From: Hungatella hathewayi
GTDB taxonomy: Bacteria; Bacillota; Clostridia; Lachnospirales; Lachnospiraceae
Assembly: GCA_025149285.1 (NCBI GenBank)
Contig: CP102274.1
Span: 2,123,501 to 2,187,500 of the forward strand
Length of the DNA stretch: 64,000 nucleotides
Direction: 5' to 3'
The notes under the pieces were generated by a model. That model saw nothing but the letters and a program-made list of their open reading frames with translations. It did not search any database and had not been told where the DNA came from. How positions within the stretch are numbered: position 1 is the stretch's first letter; every line of letters begins with the position of its first letter. This document shows, piece after piece, positions 35,801 to 43,099 of this stretch. A program made the translations under genes and the position numbers.

Positions 35801-35842
35801 TTTGCCGGGAGTGTGGCTACACTCCCTATGCTTGCTGTTTTT
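35801..35842 (-). other. Candidate oriT (hairpin and conserved flank)
   Basis: Immediately upstream of mobC, GGGAGTGT and ACACTCCC form a perfect 8-bp hairpin with a 4-nt loop (35,807-35,826), next to CTATGCTTGCTG. Position beside mobC and relaxase and the hairpin suit oriT. The same 42 bp recur in inverted orientation at 17,725-17,766. Confidence 0.6.
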
Positions 35843-36117
35843 CTTTTCCTCCACTCCTAATACTCTGAGAAGCCATCAAACTACCCGCAAAATAGCGCTT
35901 TGGAAAGAAAAATTTGCAAAAAAATAAGAGGCCCTTGGCCTCCATACAACAAATGATAAACAAATGCCGAATCCGTTTGACGCATTCGCTTGACGGTCCG
36001 TGTCTACAGCACATCGTTAAACTTACCCGTTCTTTTGTTTTACCTTTGCAGAGAATACGGTATAAAAGATTCTGTCATACTACTTTCATACTATCAATTT
36101 AGAAGAGGTAAAACACG

Positions 36118-36954
36118 ATGAAACAAAATTACAATGAAATCTTGCGGGAGTACCGCATCTACTTGACCGAACATGAAAAATCTCACGCAACCATACAAAA
36201 GTATGTTCGTGAGTTGGTTTGGTTTCTTTCATTTTTACAGGGGGAAGAACCTACAAAAGCAAAGGTGCTGGAATATCGAGAGCAACTGCAACAGAGCCAC
36301 CATGCCCGCACCGTAAATGCCAAGCTGTCCGCCATCCATTCCTATCTGGACTACCTGGGGCTGGCGGCCTGCAAGGTGAGGTTTTTGAAAATCCAGCATA
36401 CGGTATTTGTGGATGACAGCCGAGATTTGACCGAAGCGGAATACCACCGCTTGTTAGACGCTGCCAAAAGGAAAAAGGACAGCCGCCTGTATCATGTGAT
36501 GCTTGCCATTTGCACCACCGGAATCCGGGTCAGTGAGCTTTCCTTTCTGACTGTGGAGGCATTGCACAAAGGAAAAGCGGAAATCCGCATGAAAGGCAAA
36601 ATCCGCACCATTCTCTTGACAAAAGAGCTGTGCCGGAAATTGAACGCCTATGCCAAAGAAAAAGGCATCCGAACGGGGTATCTGTTCTGCACCCGTACCG
36701 GAAAGCCCTTAGATCGAAGCAATATCTGTCATGATATGAAAAAGCTGTGCCGGGCGGCGCGGGTAAATCCTGAAAAGGTCTTTCCCCACAATTTGCGGCA
36801 CTTGTTTGCAAAATGCTATTATGCCATCAAAAAGAATCTGGCATATCTTGCGGATATTTTAGGACACGCCTCCGTGGACACCACGCGTATCTATGTAGCT
36901 ATGGGCACACGGGAACATGAGCGAACCTTACAGCGGATGCATCTGATCTCATAG
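36118..36954 (+). CDS. Tyrosine recombinase, likely inverting the adjacent promoter segment
   Basis: A 278-residue recombinase with a SAM-like N-terminal domain and a catalytic domain carrying Arg (CTTGIRVSELSFL), H-x-x-R (PHNLRHLFAKCYY), His (ILGHASVDTTRIY) and the nucleophile Tyr in the last. It lacks an arm-binding domain, so it is XerC/D-like, not an ICE integrase. Its stop is three bp from an inverted recombination site whose partner lies 219 bp away. The gene starts a block of A+T-rich exopolysaccharide genes. Likely an invertase; target inferred from position. Confidence 0.88.
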   Translation: MKQNYNEILREYRIYLTEHEKSHATIQKYVRELVWFLSFLQGEEPTKAKVLEYREQLQQSHHARTVNAKLSAIHSYLDYLGLAACKVRFLKIQHTVFVDDSRDLTEAEYHRLLDAAKRKKDSRLYHVMLAICTTGIRVSELSFLTVEALHKGKAEIRMKGKIRTILLTKELCRKLNAYAKEKGIRTGYLFCTRTGKPLDRSNICHDMKKLCRAARVNPEKVFPHNLRHLFAKCYYAIKKNLAYLADILGHASVDTTRIYVAMGTREHERTLQRMHLIS

Positions 36955-37023
36955 CACCACGGAATAATGATTCTGTGGTTCCATGGCCCCCTTGCTCAGT
37001 TACAAGTAGAACTGATTAGCTCT

Positions 37024-37052
37024 ATTATAAGTGTATCAGAGCAGATTTTCAA
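37024..37052 (-). promoter_or_regulatory. Near-consensus promoter inside the invertible segment (pointing left = OFF)
   Basis: On the minus strand: -35 TTGAAA (37,047-37,052), 17-bp spacer, -10 TATAAT (37,024-37,029). It now reads away from the exopolysaccharide operon, antisense into the recombinase end. Inversion would place the -10 near 37,147-37,152 reading right. A weaker plus-strand TTACAA-17-TATTAT overlaps the same -10. Confidence 0.7.
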
Positions 37053-37093
37053 CCATTTATTACATATAGAACAGCAAAATAAATACGAAAAAT

Positions 37094-37132
37094 AGACCTG
37101 CACCGCGAAATATGTGCGCAGGTCTGCTTTTT
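37094..37132. terminator. Bidirectional terminator inside the invertible segment
   Basis: AGACCTGC (37,094) and GCAGGTCT (37,118) form a perfect 8-bp stem, with GCTTTTT after it on the plus strand and ATTTTTC on the minus strand. In the present orientation it blocks transcription from entering the operon; after inversion it would lie behind the promoter. Confidence 0.75.
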
Positions 37133-37290
37133 ATGCCTGTCAGAACGCCCTTAGTTGATTAAAATAATAATTTTCTTCCTAGAAGCAGTAACGATTACCC
37201 CAGAATCATTATTCTGCGGTAATTGAATCGTTCAGAAAAGGAAAGTTTGTGGTTAGGATATTCCCTTTGAAATGGCAGGAGGTGAATAAA

Positions 37291-37575
37291 GTGGAAGAAA
37301 GATGGTCGGTAGAATTGTTGGAGTGCTTGGCCCAGAAGGCCGGATGTGGGTATCTGTCGGATTTGCGGTATCTCAGCCCATGGGAGCAATTCCATCTGTC
37401 CAGGGAGCTTTTACATGTTCCTTCGGAAGCCTTTTCGCTAAAAACGTGGAATGACGCCTTGGCTTATCTGACGGGTCTTTCCCAGCAAGCGGATGCATCC
37501 GCCGCGAAAGAAACGTTGATGAAGCATCTATCGGAACACTGTAGCGGTTTGCAACGTCATCCGAGCCGAGAATGA
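37291..37575 (+). CDS. Hypothetical protein heading the exopolysaccharide operon
   Basis: GTG start at 37,291 behind AGGAGGTG; 94 residues. Not recognised. Soluble and helical, with 'ELLECLAQKAGCGYLSDLRYLSPWEQF' and 'TWNDALAYLTGLSQQA'. It is the first gene downstream of the invertible promoter, 28 bp before the dehydrogenase, so it belongs to the switched operon. Confidence 0.6.
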   Translation: MEERWSVELLECLAQKAGCGYLSDLRYLSPWEQFHLSRELLHVPSEAFSLKTWNDALAYLTGLSQQADASAAKETLMKHLSEHCSGLQRHPSRE

Positions 37576-37603
37576 ATTTGAATAGAAAGGTGGTTAGAAT
37601 GCT

Positions 37604-38791
37604 ATGCAAATTACTGTTGTAGGCGCAGGTTATGTGGGGTTATCTCTTGCCACTCTGTTAGGCCAAAAGCATGAAGTAATAGTGCTTGATATTGATGAAG
37701 AAAAGGTTGCGAAAGTTAATTCCCGTATTTCTCCCGTTCAGGACGTATATCTCGAAAAGTTTTTTGCCGAAAGAAAACTAAATTTGACAGCCACTGTAGA
37801 TACGGCAATAGCATATAAAGACGCCGAGTATGTAATTATTACAACACCTACTAATTATGAGGATGAAACCAATAGCTTTGATACTCATGCGGTTGATTCC
37901 ACCATAGAAATTTGTATGGCAAATAATGATCATTGCATTATGATCATCAAAAGTACGGTTCCTGTTGGGTATACAAGGAGTGTGCGAAAAAAATATAACA
38001 CCAGCCACATTCTATTTTCCCCTGAATTTTTAAGAGAAACGAAAGCCCTATACGACAATTTGTACCCTTCCAGAATTGTTGTTGGTACAGATATTGCAGA
38101 CCCTGCTATGGTTATCCATGCACAGGTTTTTTCAACCATCTTGCAAGAGTGCGCAAATAAAGAAGATATTCCCGTCTTGATTATAGGGCTTGATGAAGCA
38201 GAAGCCGCTAAACTTTTCGCTAATACTTATTTAGCCATGCGTGTTGCGTTCTTTAACGAATTGGATACCTTTGCAGAAATGAATGGGTTAAGTACAAAGA
38301 ACATCATAGATGCAATTTGTCATGATCCTCGAATTGGTAAGCATTATAACAATCCATCTTTTGGCTATGGCGGATATTGCCTCCCGAAAGATACAAAGCA
38401 GTTGAAATCAAGTTTTCATGATATTCCTGAAAATTTGATTACCGCTGTGTGTCAGGCAAACCACACCAAAAAAGGCCATGTCATAAAGGGAATTCTGAAT
38501 AAACATCCTGGCACAGTTGGTATTTACCGCTTAACGGCAAAGTCTAATTCTGACAATTTCCGTTCAAGTGCTGTTTGGGGTGTTATGGAGGGGCTTTCCA
38601 AAGAAAAACAAGAAATTGTAATATATGAACCCTTATTAGGCGATGCCGCAGAGTTTATGGGTTATAAGGTTGTACATTCTTTTGCGGAGTTTAAGCGTTC
38701 ATGTGATGTTATTGTTGCTAATAGAGTTTCCAGTGAACTCTCGGAAGTTATGTATAAGGTTTATACAAGAGACATCTTTGGAAGAGATTGA
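37604..38791 (+). CDS. Nucleotide-sugar dehydrogenase (UDP-glucose 6-dehydrogenase family)
   Basis: A 395-residue NAD-dependent enzyme: Rossmann motif 'ITVVGAGYVGLSLATLLGQ' at the N-terminus, 'IIKSTVPVGYT', 'LFSPEFLRE', central 'EAEAAKLFANTYLAMRVAFFNELD' and the catalytic Cys in 'GYGGYCLPKDTKQL'. It oxidises a nucleotide hexose to the uronic acid. UDP-glucuronate is most likely, but a GDP-mannose dehydrogenase cannot be ruled out by eye. It would feed the glycosyltransferase encoded next. Confidence 0.92.
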   Translation: MQITVVGAGYVGLSLATLLGQKHEVIVLDIDEEKVAKVNSRISPVQDVYLEKFFAERKLNLTATVDTAIAYKDAEYVIITTPTNYEDETNSFDTHAVDSTIEICMANNDHCIMIIKSTVPVGYTRSVRKKYNTSHILFSPEFLRETKALYDNLYPSRIVVGTDIADPAMVIHAQVFSTILQECANKEDIPVLIIGLDEAEAAKLFANTYLAMRVAFFNELDTFAEMNGLSTKNIIDAICHDPRIGKHYNNPSFGYGGYCLPKDTKQLKSSFHDIPENLITAVCQANHTKKGHVIKGILNKHPGTVGIYRLTAKSNSDNFRSSAVWGVMEGLSKEKQEIVIYEPLLGDAAEFMGYKVVHSFAEFKRSCDVIVANRVSSELSEVMYKVYTRDIFGRD

Positions 38792-38812
38792 CCCGGCGAG
38801 GCGGTGATTGTA

Positions 38813-40105
38813 ATGTACACATTTTTCTTGATGGTCGAGGATTATATCAAAACTCATAACCTTCACCTCTTTATGTTTTTCTTCGCATTCATTTTCATTC
38901 GATGGGGAATAGTATTTTTCCATGCTATTCGATATAAGCCATATGATTATGAAGATAAAGAAATAAATTATTTTACATCGGTGCTGCTCCCAGTCGTTGA
39001 CGAACCATTAGATCTATTTTATAGTGTTCTGATGAAAATAGCACGCCAGAATCCGTCTGAGATTATAGTTGTCATTAATGGGCCAAAAAACGAGGGGCTT
39101 GAAAACCTGTGTGTAGATTTCAACAGGAATTTACCAATTTGCTTTACTCCTATTCAGCATTATTATACACCTGTTGCCGGTAAGAGAAATGGGATCCGTG
39201 TGGCAATGGAGCACATTAATCCGAATTCCGATATAACAGTGCTTGTGGATAGTGATACGGTATGGACAGAGGATACTTTGTCCGAGTTGCTGAAGCCTTT
39301 TGCTTGTGATCAAAAAATTGGCGGTGTTACAACCAGACAGAAAATACTTGATCCTGACCGCAAACTCGTAACCATGTTTGCAAATTTGCTTGAAGAGATC
39401 AGAGCTGAAGGAACGATGAAAGCAATGAGCGTTACAGGCAAAGTGGGCTGCCTTCCCGGCAGGACAATTGCTTTCCGTACTCAGATTTTGAAAGATGTGA
39501 TGTATGACTTTATGAATGAGACATTCATGGGATTTCACAAAGAAGTATCCGATGACAGAAGCCTCACAAACCTGACGCTCCGAAAGGGGTACAAAACAGT
39601 TATGCAAGACACCTCAGTAATTTATACAGATGCGCCCACCGAATGGAAAAAATTTATCAGGCAGCAGTTAAGATGGTCGGAAGGTTCACAGTATAACAAT
39701 CTGAGAATGACTCCTTGGATGTTAAAAAACGCCAAGCTGATGTGCTTTATTTACTGGTCAGATATGATTAGTCCGATGATGCTGGTTAGCGTTTATGCCA
39801 ATACTATAATTTGCAAGGTGTTAAATATACTTGGCTGCGCGATTCCAACATTGGCATATACCGCTCCATGGTGGCAGATCATTCTCTTTATTCTTCTTGG
39901 TTGTATCATTAGTTTTGGTTCACGAAATATTAAGGTTATGAGAAGTGTGAAGTGGTATTATACATTACTGCTTCCAGTATTCATCCTTGTTTTAACTGTT
40001 GTCATGGTTCCTATCCGATTGCTAGGCCTTATGCTCTGCTCTGACGATATGGAATGGGGCACCCGGAAATTGGAGGAGGACAATGATAAAGTGGAAGTTC
40101 CTTAA
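38813..40105 (+). CDS. Processive membrane glycosyltransferase family 2 (hyaluronan-synthase-like)
   Basis: I prefer ATG 38,813 (GAGG upstream) over GTG 38,804; 430 residues. One N-terminal helix (LHLFMFFFAFIFIRWGIVF), a GT-A domain with DSDTVW, VTTRQK, a VSDDRSLTN acid motif and 'RQQLRWSEG' (the Q-x-x-R-W signature of processive synthases), and three or four C-terminal helices. Such enzymes polymerise and extrude a polysaccharide. Pairing with a uronic-acid-forming dehydrogenase suggests a uronate-containing polymer. Confidence 0.9.
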   Translation: MYTFFLMVEDYIKTHNLHLFMFFFAFIFIRWGIVFFHAIRYKPYDYEDKEINYFTSVLLPVVDEPLDLFYSVLMKIARQNPSEIIVVINGPKNEGLENLCVDFNRNLPICFTPIQHYYTPVAGKRNGIRVAMEHINPNSDITVLVDSDTVWTEDTLSELLKPFACDQKIGGVTTRQKILDPDRKLVTMFANLLEEIRAEGTMKAMSVTGKVGCLPGRTIAFRTQILKDVMYDFMNETFMGFHKEVSDDRSLTNLTLRKGYKTVMQDTSVIYTDAPTEWKKFIRQQLRWSEGSQYNNLRMTPWMLKNAKLMCFIYWSDMISPMMLVSVYANTIICKVLNILGCAIPTLAYTAPWWQIILFILLGCIISFGSRNIKVMRSVKWYYTLLLPVFILVLTVVMVPIRLLGLMLCSDDMEWGTRKLEEDNDKVEVP

Positions 40106-41120
40106 TTGCATTTGTATATTCGCGGCTGCTATATTTATATTATGGGTTGGTTGCAACGAACAGCCTGTCGATACCGAGAAGGCCGATGGCTCTGACAGCA
40201 TTGCGTCTATTGAGGCTCCGAGTAATAGTCAAGCTACACTGGAAGAACCAACTACGGAATCTATTGTAACAGAATCCTCAGTTGTCGAGTCTGAATATTA
40301 TCCTATTACAGAGGGACAAAGATATTTGGGCGTTTATGTTCAAGGCCCCGAAGAGACTGATGTTTTAGCTGACAGCATCAATACTTTAGCTTGGTTTGAT
40401 CGTTTTGATCAGACAAGTGATTACAAGATTTCTTTATGTTTAGACGACAATAAATATATAGCGTTTATCACTTTGCAGCCTACCGACTGGGACTTAAAAT
40501 TGGTTTCTGACGGGTATTATGATGATTTAATTATTGAATATTTTAAGAAACTCTCTTCGGATAACAGAGCCAATACAGAACTTTTTGTTCGATTAGCGCA
40601 TGAAATGGAAATGAGGCCCTCTTACAAATCTGGTTGGTACAGTTGGCAAACAGATGATGCTCACGCATATGTAAACGCTTGGGTTCACATTGTGAACTTG
40701 GGTAGGGAATATGCTCCCAATGTTAAGTGGGTATGGTCTCCCAACAGGGCAGACGAATACACAACGAAATATTATCCAGGTGATGAGTATGTTGATTATG
40801 TCGGATTGACATTGAATAACACATTGGATTCCCGTGAGAGTTTTCAGCAATTCTATGAAAATGAAGGTCAAAGAGACTATTTGGAAGCATATAATAAGCC
40901 AATTATTTTTGGAGAGATCGCGGAGCATAGCACCAGTGATGAAGTTCGCAATGAATACATACAATCTGTTTTTGATTATCTTGGAACCTACGATAAATGC
41001 ATCGGTTTTATTTTCTTAAATCAAGATATAGAAAGTGCAAGACAATACAAGTTTACAGATTGCGAATTGATATTAGATACATTTATTGAGAATGCGAGGG
41101 ATTACATTTGTGCGAAATAA
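40083..41120 (+). CDS. Secreted GH26-like glycoside hydrolase lipoprotein
   Basis: A 345-residue protein overlapping the glycosyltransferase by 23 bp. A signal sequence ends at a lipobox-like WVGC (Cys 24), then a Ser/Thr/Glu linker. The catalytic domain has 'ELFVRLAHEMEMRPSYKSGW' (acid/base Glu region), 'WVWSPN', 'YYPGDEYVDYVGLTLNN' and 'KPIIFGEIAEH' (nucleophile Glu), the GH26 pattern. It may trim or release the polymer made by this operon; the substrate is not deducible. Confidence 0.85.
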   Translation: MIKWKFLNCICIFAAAIFILWVGCNEQPVDTEKADGSDSIASIEAPSNSQATLEEPTTESIVTESSVVESEYYPITEGQRYLGVYVQGPEETDVLADSINTLAWFDRFDQTSDYKISLCLDDNKYIAFITLQPTDWDLKLVSDGYYDDLIIEYFKKLSSDNRANTELFVRLAHEMEMRPSYKSGWYSWQTDDAHAYVNAWVHIVNLGREYAPNVKWVWSPNRADEYTTKYYPGDEYVDYVGLTLNNTLDSRESFQQFYENEGQRDYLEAYNKPIIFGEIAEHSTSDEVRNEYIQSVFDYLGTYDKCIGFIFLNQDIESARQYKFTDCELILDTFIENARDYICAK

Positions 41121-41217
41121 GAAGTTTACAAAGTATCAGATCATGACGAGAGTTGGAACGATTATCAGCATTTTACTGTTTGTTGTCCTTGGATTTTGTA
41201 TCGAAGTTATTTTCTAA
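41110..41217 (+). CDS. Small membrane peptide at operon end
   Basis: A 35-residue ORF with GTG start overlapping the previous stop; GAGGG upstream. Basic N-terminus (VRNKKFTKYQIMTR), then one hydrophobic helix (TIISILLFVVLGFCIEVIF). Translational coupling and the classic basic-plus-TM composition make it credible as a small accessory subunit of the synthase. Confidence 0.45.
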   Translation: MRNKKFTKYQIMTRVGTIISILLFVVLGFCIEVIF

Positions 41218-41707
41218 AAAAATGGAGAAAGTGAAAGATGGAACATCAAACCAAAGGAACGTTGCGCAATCAGGCCGTCATTACATCAGCCGGATCGCCC
41301 CGAGCAACCACACCGCGGTTCGTAAGGTATTGGATGGGAGCAATTCCCCCTAACGCTGATCCCATTGGCGGTTTCAGGAGGGAGCCGTCATGTGTAGAAC
41401 GGGATATCGACCAACGGAAATGGGAGTAACACCGTTAAAAAAACATCCCCCGGCCCGTGGGAAATGTGGCCGGAACCATGAATTTGCGTATGCAATAAAA
41501 TATCATACTATTTTTTTGTTCGCCCGGAGGGTTTATGCCCTTCCGGGCGAATTTTGTTATTTCCTTCGGCCCGCTCTATCGGTCAAACACTTTTTCAAAA
41601 TTTTTTTAAAAAAGTGGTGTTTGGCGGGTAGCTGGAGGCCTTTCAACAGTAACTTTGGCGGAAAGGGAGAAAACCACCGAAATCCCCCACAGAAAGGGGG
41701 TGAAAAG
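41218..41707. other. Intergenic region with terminator, no convincing gene
   Basis: Contains a 63-codon ORF (41,238-41,429) without a good ribosome site, and an intrinsic terminator at 41,521-41,556 (CGCCCGGA/TTCCGGGCG, then AATTTTG). The A+T-rich cargo switches back to backbone composition here. Confidence 0.5.
41521..41556 (+). terminator. Terminator before the regulatory/recombination module
   Basis: CGCCCGGA and TTCCGGGCG pair over 8-9 bp around GGGTTTATGCCC, which itself pairs (GGG/CCC), followed by AATTTTGTT. Confidence 0.65.
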
Positions 41708-42151
41708 ATGGAAACGATCCCCCGCAATGATTTTATCCTGCGGCACCGCTATGATGCTTTCTGCAAAGCGGTACTCCGCAATGAGGCTAAAAGCTACTGG
41801 TCGGAGATGGCGCATCGCCACGAACGTGAAAAGTCGCTGGATGCTCTGACACAAGAGGAAATGGACAAGCTCTCAGTCGTGGATGATTACCCCAGCGACA
41901 GCTACGTTTTTTCGTCGTATGGGTATGACCTGCTGATCGACAACGAGCTTGTAGCCGAGGCGTTCGCCAGCCTGCCGGAACAGGAACAAAGCATTTTGAT
42001 TTTGCACTGTGTTCTGGATTTGGCAGACGGAGAAATCGGCAGCCTCATGGGAATGTCCCGCAGCGCCGTACAGCGTCACAGGACAAGGACCCTGAAACAG
42101 TTGCGTATGAAATTGATGGCGTTCATGCCAGAGGGAGGTAAACGCGGATGA
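41708..42151 (+). CDS. Sigma-70-like regulator (Tn916 Orf7-type)
   Basis: I chose ATG 41,708 (GAAAGGGGGTGAAAAG upstream); 147 residues. The C-terminal half is a region-4 HTH (ASLPEQEQSILILHCVLDLADGEIGSLMGMSRSAVQRHRTRTLKQLR over residues ~85-132), preceded by 'DLLIDNELVAEAF'. In Tn916 the equivalent gene drives transfer-gene transcription after induction. The stop overlaps the next ATG. Confidence 0.85.
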   Translation: METIPRNDFILRHRYDAFCKAVLRNEAKSYWSEMAHRHEREKSLDALTQEEMDKLSVVDDYPSDSYVFSSYGYDLLIDNELVAEAFASLPEQEQSILILHCVLDLADGEIGSLMGMSRSAVQRHRTRTLKQLRMKLMAFMPEGGKRG

Positions 42152-42387
42152 AGGAACCTACATTCAACGGCAGAGAGCTTCTTCCCCTTTCGGTGATGGA
42201 AGCTGCCCACGCTGGGGATGCAATGGCTATGGAGCAAGTGCTGCGGTACTATGAGGACTACATAAACAAGCTCTGCATCCGCACCTTGTATGACAGCAAC
42301 GGCATCCCCTATGTGTGCGTGGACGAGTATATGAAGCACCGTTTGGAAATCAAGCTCATTCATTCCATCATCGTTGCCTTGAAGTAA
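42148..42387 (+). CDS. Helix-turn-helix regulator (Tn916 Orf8-type)
   Basis: A 79-residue protein with 'LPLSVMEAAHAGDAMAMEQVLRYYEDYI' (HTH_16-type N-terminus) and a C-terminal 'MKHRLEIKLIHSIIVAL'. Coupled to the sigma-like gene by a 4-bp overlap, the arrangement found upstream of xis-int in Tn916-family ICEs. A regulatory role is inferred. Confidence 0.8.
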   Translation: MKEPTFNGRELLPLSVMEAAHAGDAMAMEQVLRYYEDYINKLCIRTLYDSNGIPYVCVDEYMKHRLEIKLIHSIIVALK

Positions 42388-42816
42388 CGACCCGGCCACG
42401 GTAACGGAAATGTCTTATTACTCTCTTTCCGCATTTCCGCCGGCTCGGTGGCTGATGTATGTACCTTGACAAATACGCCCGCAGGACAATGGCGGCGCGT
42501 CATAGGGCATACGGACACATTCTGTCTACACCGAGCCGGACGGCGGGTGCGCCATGATGCTGGTTTCTACGAAAACAGCGGAGCGACAACCACCCAGCCG
42601 CAAAATAAGCGTAGCTGCTTATGGGCGATGACGTGCAGGCAGGACAATGATACTCCCTTACAGCCACAGTCCGAGCGTTAAAAGCGTCACAGGCAATGGG
42701 TAGGGCCGTGTGAGAACCACACGGGGGTGAAAAGCCCGTGGAGCTGGGCCGCCAGCCGTCCGTGTTTTGCCCACATTTACAAGGAACCTTTGCTTTGAAC
42801 AGAAGGAGGCCATATT
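42388..42816. other. Structured non-coding region upstream of xis
   Basis: No convincing ORF in 429 bp. A perfect 11-bp inverted pair CCGGCTCGGTG (42,440-42,450) and CACCGAGCCGG (42,529-42,539) encloses ~78 nt. Farther on, CCGTGTGAGAACCACACGG and CGGGGGTGAAAAGCCCG form nested small hairpins. This could be a regulatory RNA or Xis/Int binding region; I do not recognise a known riboswitch. Confidence 0.5.
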
Positions 42817-43020
42817 ATGAGTAATAACGATGTGCCTATTTGGGAAAAGTATACGCTTACCATTGAGGAAGCGTCGAAATATTTTCGCATTGGAGAAAAC
42901 AAACTGCGTCGGCTTGCCGAGGAAAACCCATCCGCTGGCTGGGTGATTTTGAACGGCAACCGCATCCAGATCAAACGGCAAAAATTTGAAAAAATCATTG
43001 ATTCTCTTGACACAATCTAG
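42817..43020 (+). CDS. xis: Excisionase (Tn916 Xis family)
   Basis: A 67-residue protein behind AGAAGGAGG: '[33 protein letters not shown]' winged-helix, then '[20 protein letters not shown]'. This is the classic Tn916 Xis pattern. It bends the ends to direct Int toward excision. It lies 79 bp upstream of int. Confidence 0.93.
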   Translation: MSNNDVPIWEKYTLTIEEASKYFRIGENKLRRLAEENPSAGWVILNGNRIQIKRQKFEKIIDSLDTI

Positions 43021-43024
43021 TGAA

Positions 43025-43074
43025 AAAGAGCCTTGACTATGCTATAATACTCTTAAAGCGTGTCAAGGCTCTTT
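43025..43074. promoter_or_regulatory. 13-bp inverted repeat in the int leader
   Basis: AAAGAGCCTTGAC (43,025-43,037) and GTCAAGGCTCTTT (43,062-43,074) are perfect complements around TATGCTATAATACTC. The hairpin sits between xis and the int ribosome site and ends in TTTCC; it may attenuate int expression. A TATAAT lies in the loop. Confidence 0.6.
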
Positions 43075-43099
43075 CCGTCATGGAAAGGAGCATGACGAA

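Larger units (their letters stand above)
36957..37219. other. Invertible promoter segment with inverted 22-bp recombination sites
   Basis: Left site 36,957-36,978: arm CCACGGAAT, spacer AATG, arm ATTCTGTGG. Right site 37,198-37,219: arm CCCCAGAAT, spacer CATT, arm ATTCTGCGG. The asymmetric spacers are complementary, so the sites are inverted and recombination flips the 219 bp between them. The segment holds one strong promoter and one bidirectional hairpin terminator and no ORF. Confidence 0.8.

Noticed and set aside
41390..42151. Long 253-aa version of the sigma-like protein from ATG 41,390
   Set aside because: It would read through the terminator at 41,521-41,556 and its first 106 residues resemble no protein; ATG 41,708 has the right ribosome site.
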